Shown one piece after another: positions 16,036-23,125 of a DNA stretch of 23,125 bases. This DNA comes from CAYRFQ01 sp964423615 (GTDB lineage: Bacteria; Planctomycetota; Planctomycetia; Gemmatales; Gemmataceae): the NCBI GenBank assembly GCA_964423615.1, contig CAYRFQ010000114.1, positions 1-23,125 of the forward strand, read 5' to 3'. How positions within the stretch are numbered: position 1 is the stretch's first letter; each line of letters opens with the position of its first letter. Both the position numbers and the translations under genes were made by a program. The notes beneath the pieces are model-generated. The model worked only from the letters and a program-made list of their open reading frames with translations, did not search any database and was not told where the DNA came from.

Positions 16036-16938
16036 ATGGACTTAACAACATTCTTCTCCGATCCTGGAAATATGCTTGCCCAGGTGCTCCCACGTTCGAC
16101 GAAAACGAGCGTTCTCCTTTCCGAAGGCCTTCGCCCGGTGAGGACCGATCCTGTCCAACTTCGTCGGATCTTATTTTCGCTCGTTCGTGTGATTGGTAGC
16201 GGAATGTCTCATGGAGATGTCCTCACCATCCGTTGCCACAATCTCGAACAGGCGTCGCTGACCAACCCGTCCAAAACTCGGAATGTTACGGAGAAATATG
16301 TCCAAATTCTGCTACAGGCTGAAGAGGCTAAGGTGACCAAGGAAGCCTCCGGTGGAGGCAATGAACCGGCTGGAACAGCTGAATTGGAAGCCTCGGCAAC
16401 TGCAGCGATCCTCAAGGAGGTCAACGAAACCATGAACGAGAACGGAAGTTGGCTCGAAGTCGAGCAACGGACGACTTTTCGACTCGTCCTTCCGACGTCT
16501 AACTCTGGTCATCACTCGCATTCCCACCCCTACCAGGAACCGCACCGCAAAGTGGATTCGCCAGGGGAGCCTCCAGTCAGAAGAATTTTGGTCGTTGATG
16601 ACGAACCGGCCCTACGGAAGATGGCAACGCGAGTGTTGGAATCTTGTGGCTACCAAATAGTCACGGCATCCAATGGCCAAGAGGCAGTCAATCTCTTTGC
16701 CGCCGAAAAACAGACCATTGATTTGATTTTGTTGGATCTTGGCATGCCCGTGATGTCCGGTCAAGAAGCCCTCGTCGCTCTGCGTGCCCTTGACCCCAAC
16801 GTCCGAGTTGTCATTACCAGCGGAGAGGTCACCGAAGAAGACGAACCTATTCTCGTCGGACTCGGTGCCAAGGCAGTTGTTCCCAAGCCATACCAACTAA
16901 ATCAATTACTTGGAGTAATCCGTCAAGTTTTGGTGTAG
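16036..16938 (+). CDS. Response-regulator receiver protein with eroded kinase ATPase domain
   Basis: 300 residues from the ATG at 16036, which has AAGGA 11 bases upstream. The frame is open further (TTG at 15886), but the extra residues match nothing. Residues 1-152 follow the outline of a histidine-kinase ATPase domain (RPVRTDPVQLRRILFSLV, GDVLTIRCHNLE, KYVQILLQ, ending WLEVEQRTTFRLVLP), yet the N-box Asn is missing and the DTGxGM, FTTK and GLGL boxes are gone. No phosphoacceptor His domain precedes it. After a His-rich linker, 182-300 is an intact receiver domain: Asp188-Asp189, phospho-acceptor Asp234 (LLDLGMP), Ser262 and Lys284 (PKPY). It therefore probably receives phosphate but cannot phosphorylate. 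There is no DNA-binding output domain, and the partner kinase is not in the window. Confidence 0.82.
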   Translation: MDLTTFFSDPGNMLAQVLPRSTKTSVLLSEGLRPVRTDPVQLRRILFSLVRVIGSGMSHGDVLTIRCHNLEQASLTNPSKTRNVTEKYVQILLQAEEAKVTKEASGGGNEPAGTAELEASATAAILKEVNETMNENGSWLEVEQRTTFRLVLPTSNSGHHSHSHPYQEPHRKVDSPGEPPVRRILVVDDEPALRKMATRVLESCGYQIVTASNGQEAVNLFAAEKQTIDLILLDLGMPVMSGQEALVALRALDPNVRVVITSGEVTEEDEPILVGLGAKAVVPKPYQLNQLLGVIRQVLV

Positions 16939-17398
16939 CAATAGGTCTGCCTTTCCAAAATTCCCCCTCAATTCTCGTCGCTATTTCCACTACTCCGAGT
17001 CGCAATAGGAACACAATGGTTCCGTGGACAGAAAAGCAGTTCATCATCGCGACCACGGCAACAACAATGCTGTCGTCGAACCGTCCTTTGCGCGAACATT
17101 CTTCCGTCTGGACCAATCATCGTGTATTCGTCTCAGATGCGTGGTCTGCTCTGCTGAGCGCAAGAGATGATGCTGCTAAACAATCTTTGTAGAATATCAA
17201 GCCCATCTTGCGAAGTCTTGTTAGTCTGCCTGACTGATACAACCCAAACATTCTGCACGACCGGCGCGAAGGCTACCTTCCCTGACGAAGATACCGAATC
17301 TACTATCACCTCTTTTGTTCTTATAAACCGAAGAAAGAAACTGAGCAGTAAATTCGTCAAAGACGACATACCGATGGCAAACAGGAAAGGATGCAGAG
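16939..17398. other. Intergenic gap
   Basis: About 460 bases between two forward genes. Short open frames here lack domain character. No RNA gene or clear terminator is seen. Confidence 0.4.
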
Positions 17399-19303
17399 AT
17401 GGGAAGATTGCGCCAGAAGTCGGGTAGGTTGGGTTGCCAACAGCAACCGAAAACTGCCCGGAGCCATTTGGCAGTACTCACCGCACTCCTGCTCCTACTG
17501 GGAATTGTTCCCGGTGCGGCGCAAGCGGACGCGTGGCGAGATGCGGACAACGGAGTCCGGAGAGTCAACCGCTATCTTTCCGGAAAGGTCATCGACCATA
17601 CTGCAAATCACGGCAAAGAAAGGCGGATGTGGTCTCGGAATTTATGGCAACGTCGCGACTTGTATGTTTACCTCCCTCCCAATTACACGCCCAAGCGTCA
17701 GTACCCGCTGATGATCTGGCTCCACGGTTTCTACCAAGATGAAAAATCGTTTCTCAAGTTCATCCCACTCATCGACGAGGCTATCCGCGAAGGAAAATTG
17801 CCTCCGATTATCGTGGCTGCTCCCGACGGGAGCCACAACGGAGTCCCTCAGTTGAAGCACCCTGGGAGTTTCTTTTTGAATTCCGACGCAGGACCTTTCT
17901 CCGATTTTGTGATGGTAGATATGTGGGATTTCGTCATTCACCAATACTCCGTTTCCCACGATCGAAGGGCTCATGTCCTGGCTGGATATGGGATGGGTGG
18001 TTTCGCAGCCTACAACCTTGCCATCAAGCACCGAAATGCCTTCGGTGTCGCTATTGGAATTCTGCCTCCATTGAATTTACGATGGACAGATAAACGCGGA
18101 AACCGGGCAGCCAATTTCGATCCCAAGAACTGGGATTGGGATGTGACTGCGCATCCTGGTGATGTTGTCGCTCGGGGTATCTCAGGTGGGAGAACCGTTC
18201 ACTTGGGCGATTGGACTGCTCGATTGTTCGGAATCGGACTTGAGGCCGTACCAAGGATCGCCGCGGAAAACCCAATCGAGATGATCGATCGATACCAAGT
18301 GCAACCTGGGCAACTCGAGATGTACGTGGCTTACTCCGGACGAGACGAATATAACATCGACGCACAGGTCAACAGCTTCCTCTACCTTGCCAAATGGCGA
18401 GGATTGGGGATCGGTGTTGGTTACGATCCGCACGGACGCCACAACGTCATCACCGCCAAGAAACTTCTACCCGGAGCTTTGCAATGGCTCTCGTCTCGCC
18501 TTTCCTGTTTGGCTCCCCCGAGGGTGTACGCCGTACCGCCACCTGACCCTGGGAACTTAGCTGCGATTCACTATGGTCCGAATCGTTGTCATCAAGACAC
18601 TTGCACGCCTGATAGTTCCTGTGAGGTTTGCCGGTACAAGAAAAGCGTGCAGGGGTACCCAGTGAAAGACTTCCTTCGCGAGCAGAGGCACATACGTGAT
18701 CAGCACCGGTTGCCCGAAGATCTCGCTGGCAAGCACTACGGACTGAACTGTTCTCGGGAACACTGCACTCTAGGCAATTCGTGTGAGATATGTGGGGTGA
18801 AGAAAAACCGTCCAAATGACCCGGTTCGCTATTTTCTTCAAAAGCGGAGGCAATATCGGTCCCAGTTTGAATTGCCGCAGAGAGGCTGCCCGAGTAATTG
18901 CGGTACTGGAGGGTGCGAAGGGAATTGTCCCAACGACTCTTTCTGTCCGGACTGCTTACACAAACGTATGATCCCAGATGGCGCAGTTGGCACGTTCATC
19001 CGGAAGAACACGAAGTATCGGTCTAACTTCCGTCTCGACAGTAATTTGAACTATGGCTTCGATGCTTGTCAGCATTGCGGCGAGAAGGGGTTTAATGGCA
19101 CTTCTGTCGGTAGTTCCTGGGATTGCCCAAACTGTTCGAGCGACAATCCGTGTCAATCGTGTTGCCAGAAGAAACGACGATTATCTGATCGGCGAAAGAG
19201 CCGACGACACACTCCGGAATGTTTACCTCCAGCCACAGAAAACTGTGGTCCCGGATGCGTTTGTCTTCCACCACCGAGTGGGATTGATCGACTCCCGGAT
19301 TAG
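17399..19303 (+). CDS. Secreted esterase-fold protein lacking the catalytic serine, with Cys-rich tail
   Basis: 634 residues. Ribosome site GGAAAGGA lies 7 bases before the ATG. A long basic n-region leads to a signal peptide core (about 24-38) with likely cleavage after AQA (43). Residues about 60-370 are an alpha/beta-hydrolase of the esterase D/feruloyl esterase type (PF00756-like): DLYVYLPPNYTPKRQYPLM, LHG (108-110), AAPDGSHNG, a probable acid Asp316 (SGRDEYN) and His348 (HGRHNV). The nucleophile elbow reads AGYGMGG, so the serine of G-x-S-x-G is Gly198. It is therefore probably not an ordinary hydrolase. Residues 391-593 hold four Cys-rich repeats of about 50 residues, then a Cys/Pro-rich end. 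A binding or structural role outside the membrane is likely. Confidence 0.85.
   Translation: MGRLRQKSGRLGCQQQPKTARSHLAVLTALLLLLGIVPGAAQADAWRDADNGVRRVNRYLSGKVIDHTANHGKERRMWSRNLWQRRDLYVYLPPNYTPKRQYPLMIWLHGFYQDEKSFLKFIPLIDEAIREGKLPPIIVAAPDGSHNGVPQLKHPGSFFLNSDAGPFSDFVMVDMWDFVIHQYSVSHDRRAHVLAGYGMGGFAAYNLAIKHRNAFGVAIGILPPLNLRWTDKRGNRAANFDPKNWDWDVTAHPGDVVARGISGGRTVHLGDWTARLFGIGLEAVPRIAAENPIEMIDRYQVQPGQLEMYVAYSGRDEYNIDAQVNSFLYLAKWRGLGIGVGYDPHGRHNVITAKKLLPGALQWLSSRLSCLAPPRVYAVPPPDPGNLAAIHYGPNRCHQDTCTPDSSCEVCRYKKSVQGYPVKDFLREQRHIRDQHRLPEDLAGKHYGLNCSREHCTLGNSCEICGVKKNRPNDPVRYFLQKRRQYRSQFELPQRGCPSNCGTGGCEGNCPNDSFCPDCLHKRMIPDGAVGTFIRKNTKYRSNFRLDSNLNYGFDACQHCGEKGFNGTSVGSSWDCPNCSSDNPCQSCCQKKRRLSDRRKSRRHTPECLPPATENCGPGCVCLPPPSGIDRLPD
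18569..19177 (+). repeat. Four Cys-rich coding repeats (about 50 residues each)
   Basis: Protein repeats begin near residues 391, 447, 497 and 557 of the esterase-fold protein. The first two are closest: HYG-(P/L)-N-x-C-x4-C-T-x5-C-E-(V/I)-C-x3-K-K, then P-V-(K/R)-x-F-L-x(4)-R-x(3)-R, ending in L-P. The third keeps CPNDSFCPDC and the FIRKNTKYRSNFRL tail. The fourth has three closely spaced Cys pairs (CQHC, CPNC, CQSC) and lacks the tail. The Cys pairing looks like a metal knuckle or a disulfide-bonded module. Confidence 0.6.
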
Positions 19304-19413
19304 AGCGGATTGGGATGTTTGTCTCGGTAAGAGTCGGTTGCCGTTGTTGTAGGGTGTGCCATCGCAAGCTCTTTGGCAAACCCATGACATAGCAATCGCC
19401 ACGACTGTTCATG

Positions 19414-19451
19414 ATAGGCACGCGGACCGAATCCATCGTACGCGTGCCTAT
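19414..19451. terminator. Bidirectional terminator-like hairpin between convergent genes
   Basis: ATAGGCACGCG (19414-19424) and CGCGTGCCTAT (19441-19451) are a perfect 11-bp inverted repeat with a 16-base loop, midway between the stops at 19303 (+) and 19500 (-). On the plus strand it is followed by TGTGATTGTTTT. On the minus strand it is followed by CATGAACAG, so it may act mainly for the plus-strand gene. Confidence 0.6.
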
Positions 19452-19499
19452 TGTGATTGTTTTGAAAGGTAGCGGAAAACCGCCACCTTGTTGAATCGA

Positions 19500-22400
19500 C
19501 TAGACTTCTGTCTCGTGGTCGTCCACAGACAGATCAAGGACCCAGTCGTTAGAACCGCGGGTTACGAAGAGGTCAGCTCCCAAACCTCCAAGGAACTTGT
19601 CATCGCGGTCTTCCTCATCGGTGACGGCGTCAAAGAGAGCCATCAGAGCACTAACGTCTCTCCTCCCCCAAACTTCTAGATATCCAAGAAACTGACCGAA
19701 GGAAAATCGTGGCAATGTTCCACCAATGAGAATGTCATTGCCGCTACCACCGAACAAGATATCTCCTCCTTCACCTCCGATGAGCACGTCATCTCCGGGA
19801 TTGCCAACGATGAAATCATCGCCGGAGCCTCCAAAGATCACATCAGTCTCCGGACCACCGATGATGATGTCATTGCCACCCATAGCGTAGATAATAGTGG
19901 TGGCAGCTCCCAGGACTTGGATGTAGTCGTCTTGTGGGGTCCCGAAGATCTCGAACTCGGCAGACGTCCCGTCGAATGTTTGCTGAGACCCATTCGAGAC
20001 AACCGTTCCGCCGCTGAAAATCTGAACTTTCTCAGGGTCCATAGCATTGACAGTGACGTACCCGTTCGGACTGTCCTGGGAGCTAAGGATGACGATTCGA
20101 TCGGTATTGGTGTCCATGTCTCTCGTGGTGATGGCGTAATTCGGTTGCACCGCCACCAACACCGAAAACCGGATGGCGTCGGCGTAGTGTTGGATTTGCT
20201 CTTCCAAATTCTCAAGGAGAGTTCCGGTCAGATCTTTTCCTTTTATACCGTTGTAACTAACATCCGTACCATCGACGATAATCGGCCCCAATTCCATCTG
20301 GGTGTTGTTGACGAACTGTATGAACAGGTCGCGAATGTTCTCGAAACACAAATTCCCTAGTGTCTGACCAACGATGGTCGCGTTCACGTCTTGCTGAATA
20401 CCCACGTTGGCCTGTTCGATGCACACTCCATTGCCATACTCGATGCTGCCATACTCGCCGATGTTAATACCGATGTCCGCATGAGTGATGGTCGATTCCT
20501 CCAAGAACAGGCCACCCATGACTTGAATCGCAGTTCCTCCGTTATTCGATAGTTCGGAGAAACCAGTGATGGTATTGTCCAGTGAATCCTTGGGAGCAAC
20601 AACAGCGACGTGTTCGATGTTACCTGTGCCCATGCCGTCGAGAGTAGAGTTCCCCAAGAGGTTCAGGGTCCCACCACCGTCTCCGGTAGTGGTTCCAGCC
20701 ATCTGTGCAGTTCCGCCCTCGATCTCGAGGGTTCCAAGAATCGCCACCGAACTGTTCGGTCCTCCAGTCAGTCCGTTCAGTGTAACGACTTCCCCGGCGG
20801 GAATCCTCAAGTTGAGGCCATTGGGGAGCGTAAGCGCTTGTGTTGGCCCTCCGCCAAAGAGTACCAGCGTGCCATTTTGGGCGACATTGTTCAACGCCTG
20901 GGCAACATTGGTGAATGCATCGTATCCCATCGCCCTGGCTGAACCGGAGCCGTCCGGGTCAACACCGAGAGGCACGTTCGCCCAGGCACTGTTTGTGAAG
21001 ACTGTAGTCGGAGTCTGCAGATTGTCGAGTTCGTCGGCCCCAATGACTTGGATGAAGACTTCTGTTGTGTCGGTAGCTCCAAAAGAGTCCGTGACCGTGT
21101 AAGTGAACATATCGGTGTCGGTCTGTCCTATGTCGAGCGAGTCGAATTGCCCGTTCGGGTCGTACTGGAAATTACCGTTGGCTTGGACTGTTAAGAGGGC
21201 TCCCGACTGGAGTGTGATTTGTTGACCAACATTTCCAGCTACTCCGTCGACCGCACTCACACTCAGAATGTCGTTGACGTCCTCGTCAGTATCATTCTGG
21301 AGCACTCCTGTTCCGAAGACTTCGAGTAGTTGATTATCTAACGTTGAAAACATATCCGGGACCGCAACAGGTAGATCGTTCACAGACTCGACAATAATTG
21401 TGACAGTGATCGGATCACTTTCGAGATCCCCGTCACTGGCACGGTACGTGAAGGTCTCTGTCCCGTTGAAGTTGGCATCGGGAATGTAATCGAAAGATCC
21501 GTCCGGGTTGAGTTTGAGAATTCCGTTCGAAACTTCACCATCCAATGCCGCCGTCAGGTCATCTCCATCGATGTCTTCATCATTGGACAGGACACCTTCC
21601 GCCGCAATACTCAGAGTCTCATCCTCTTCGACCGTATATTCGTCATCCATGCCAACCGGAGGATCGTTGACCGGCTCGACTGCAATCGTCACGGTCACGG
21701 GATCTGAGCTATCCGTTCCGTCACTGACTCGATACGTGAACGTGTCGTTGCCGGAGTAGTTCGCGTCAGGAGTATAAATAAAACTTCCGTCGGACTGCAA
21801 CTCCAACGTACCATTCGTTACATCACTTTCGAGCGAAGCCGTCAGGTCATCTCCATCGATGTCTTCATCATTGGCCAGGACACCTTCCGCCGCAATACTC
21901 AGAGTCTCATCCTCGTTGACCATGTACATGTCGTCCACGCCAACGGGCGGATCGTTGATGGGCTTGACAACGATTGTCACAGTCACGGGATCAGAGCTGG
22001 CGATTCCGTCACTGACTCGATACGTGAACACGTCGTCGCCGAAGTAGTTCGCATCGGGAGTGTAGACCAAACTTCCATCAGATTGTAAGTCCAACGTTCC
22101 ATGAGTCACATCGGTTTCGAGCGAAGCTGTCAGGTCGTCTCCATCGATGTCGATGTCATTGGCCAAGACGCCTTCAAACATGGGATTCGGAACAGTCAGA
22201 GTCTCGTCTTCGTTGACCATATACATGTCGTCCACGCCAACAGGAGGATCGTTAGTTGCCCTTACAGTGATGGTCACAGTCACAGGATCGGAACTGATGA
22301 ATCCGTCATTGACTCGATAGGTAAAGATGTCCGTTCCGACGAAGTTGAAAACGGGAGTGTACACAAACGAGCCGTCGGACTGTAAGTCTAACGTTCCATT

Positions 22401-23125
22401 CGTCACGTCACTGGCGAGGATAGCCGTAAGTGGACCTCCATCGATGTCGATGTCATTGAACAAAACTCCCGTTGCCTCCGAAACAGTCAACGTCGTGTTC
22501 TTGTTCATGGCGTACATATCGTCCACGCCTACGGGCGGATCGTTAATCGGCTTGACAACGATCGTCACAGTCACGGGATCGGAGTTATCCATACCGTCGC
22601 TTACTCGGTAGGTAAACACGTCGTCGCCGAAGTAGTTCGCATCGGGAGTGTAGATAAAACTGCCGTCGGACTGTAAGTCCAACGTTCCATGCGTTACATC
22701 ACTTTCGAGCGCAGCTGTGAGTGGACCTCCATCGATGTCTTCATCATTGGCCAAGACGCCTTGGGCTTCGGCTACATCAAGAGTCTCGTCCTCGTTGACC
22801 ATGTACATGTCGTCCACGCCAACGGGCGGATCGTTGATCGGCTTGACAACGATCGTCACGGTCACAGGATCGGAGTTATCCATACCGTCGCTTACTCGGT
22901 AGGTAAACACGTCGTCGCCGAAGTAGTTCGCATCGGGAGTGTAGATAAAACTGCCGTCGGACTGTAAGTCCAACGTTCCATGCGTTACATCGGTTTCGAG
23001 CGAAGCGGTGAGTGGACCTCCATCGATATCCTCATCATTGGCCAGAACGCCTTGGGCTTCGGCTACATCAAGAGTTTCATCCTCGTTGACCATGTACATG
23101 TCGTCCACGCCAACGGGTGGATCGT
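19500..23125 (-). CDS. Giant tandem-95/cadherin-like surface protein with beta-helix and RTX repeats, N-terminus off window
   Basis: The frame is open to the right edge, so the N-terminus lies beyond the window; 1208 residues are visible. Seven Big_9/cadherin-like (tandem-95) repeats of about 97 residues come first, each with NDPPVGVDDMY, EDETL, GVLANDxDIDG, LTA, GTL-x-L-x-x-DGSF-x-Y-x-PDANF/Y and VFTYRVSDG. The seventh is divergent. Next is a stretch with SAWANVPLGVDPDGSG and a right-handed beta-helix-like region (about 20980-20250), then six RTX-type nonapeptides (GGNDIIIGG to GNDILIGG, 19719-19883), which bind calcium in such proteins. The end carries a further GGLGADLF repeat. RTX ends usually mark type I secretion, and the protein is probably a calcium-stabilised adhesin or sheath protein. 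Confidence 0.9.
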   Translation of the reverse strand, partial: DPPVGVDDMYMVNEDETLDVAEAQGVLANDEDIDGGPLTASLETDVTHGTLDLQSDGSFIYTPDANYFGDDVFTYRVSDGMDNSDPVTVTIVVKPINDPPVGVDDMYMVNEDETLDVAEAQGVLANDEDIDGGPLTAALESDVTHGTLDLQSDGSFIYTPDANYFGDDVFTYRVSDGMDNSDPVTVTIVVKPINDPPVGVDDMYAMNKNTTLTVSEATGVLFNDIDIDGGPLTAILASDVTNGTLDLQSDGSFVYTPVFNFVGTDIFTYRVNDGFISSDPVTVTITVRATNDPPVGVDDMYMVNEDETLTVPNPMFEGVLANDIDIDGDDLTASLETDVTHGTLDLQSDGSLVYTPDANYFGDDVFTYRVSDGIASSDPVTVTIVVKPINDPPVGVDDMYMVNEDETLSIAAEGVLANDEDIDGDDLTASLESDVTNGTLELQSDGSFIYTPDANYSGNDTFTYRVSDGTDSSDPVTVTIAVEPVNDPPVGMDDEYTVEEDETLSIAAEGVLSNDEDIDGDDLTAALDGEVSNGILKLNPDGSFDYIPDANFNGTETFTYRASDGDLESDPITVTIIVESVNDLPVAVPDMFSTLDNQLLEVFGTGVLQNDTDEDVNDILSVSAVDGVAGNVGQQITLQSGALLTVQANGNFQYDPNGQFDSLDIGQTDTDMFTYTVTDSFGATDTTEVFIQVIGADELDNLQTPTTVFTNSAWANVPLGVDPDGSGSARAMGYDAFTNVAQALNNVAQNGTLVLFGGGPTQALTLPNGLNLRIPAGEVVTLNGLTGGPNSSVAILGTLEIEGGTAQMAGTTTGDGGGTLNLLGNSTLDGMGTGNIEHVAVVAPKDSLDNTITGFSELSNNGGTAIQVMGGLFLEESTITHADIGINIGEYGSIEYGNGVCIEQANVGIQQDVNATIVGQTLGNLCFENIRDLFIQFVNNTQMELGPIIVDGTDVSYNGIKGKDLTGTLLENLEEQIQHYADAIRFSVLVAVQPNYAITTRDMDTNTDRIVILSSQDSPNGYVTVNAMDPEKVQIFSGGTVVSNGSQQTFDGTSAEFEIFGTPQDDYIQVLGAATTIIYAMGGNDIIIGGPETDVIFGGSGDDFIVGNPGDDVLIGGEGGDILFGGSGNDILIGGTLPRFSFGQFLGYLEVWGRRDVSALMALFDAVTDEEDRDDKFLGGLGADLFVTRGSNDWVLDLSVDDHETEV
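19719..19883 (-). repeat. RTX calcium-binding nonapeptide coding repeats
   Basis: Six consecutive nonapeptides of the G-G-x-G-(N/D)-D-x-hydrophobic-x type near the C-terminus of the giant protein: GGNDIIIGG, PETDVIFGG, SGDDFIVGN, PGDDVLIGG, EGGDILFGG and SGNDILIGG. Together they would form a parallel beta-roll binding calcium on export. Confidence 0.8.
21061..23125 (-). repeat. Seven tandem 291-bp (97-residue) coding repeats
   Basis: The segment coding for GVDD starts recur at 23103, 22812, 22521, 22230, 21933 and 21642, a spacing of exactly 291 bp except once 297 bp, where the fourth repeat carries a two-residue insertion around NPMFEG. The seventh unit starts near 21355 and is diverged. 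The two rightmost units are nearly identical at DNA level over long stretches (for example 22540-22720 against 22831-23011), which points to recent duplication or gene conversion. Confidence 0.8.

Noticed and set aside
17167..17427. 86-codon open frame before the esterase-fold gene
   Set aside because: No ribosome site or domain, and it overlaps the start of the well-supported gene in another frame.
21061..23125. Regular repeats that could suggest a CRISPR array
   Set aside because: They are 291-bp in-frame coding repeats of a cadherin-like protein with no unique spacers.

Overview
The window looks like chromosomal DNA of a planctomycete (Planctomycetota) or a close relative of middling GC content. 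This is judged from gene content, not from a marker gene. The pointers are a broken TIGR03067-like secreted protein, a GT87-type membrane glycosyltransferase, a giant tandem-95/cadherin-like surface protein ending in RTX repeats, remnants of a group II intron and of a CHC2-type zinc-finger gene, very large charged helical proteins, and long gaps with weak Shine-Dalgarno signals. No rRNA, tRNA or CRISPR array was seen.

Layout. 1-1.6 kb is a decayed zone: a frameshifted TIGR03067-like gene, a group II intron 3' end (domains V/VI) and a frameshifted zinc-finger remnant. 1.6-4.2 kb holds a secreted conserved protein (+) converging on a GT87-like mannosyltransferase (-). 4.2-5.5 kb has no convincing gene but carries an 11-bp-period tandem array about 330 bp before the next operon. 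5.5-13.5 kb is the most interesting part: three co-directional genes (559, 1159 and 868 aa) for lysine- and glutamate-rich helical proteins without signal peptides. The first two share short helical repeat motifs. The third has hydrophobic Gly/Ala-rich segments that could enter a membrane. Both gaps inside the trio carry purine-rich heptad-like sequence and a long RNA hairpin. 13.8-15.35 kb is an M19 dipeptidase gene with a closely coupled small gene of unknown function. 16.0-16.9 kb encodes a response-regulator protein fused to an eroded histidine-kinase ATPase domain. 17.4-19.3 kb encodes a secreted esterase-fold protein that lacks its nucleophilic serine and carries four Cys-rich repeats. 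It converges, across a bidirectional terminator-like hairpin, on the giant repeat protein, which runs off the right edge.

The best candidate for an undescribed system is the three-gene helical operon with its structured spacers and upstream phased array. Its function cannot be read from the sequence. A multi-component assembly with one membrane-active subunit is my inference. The second candidate is the serine-less esterase with the Cys-rich tail.
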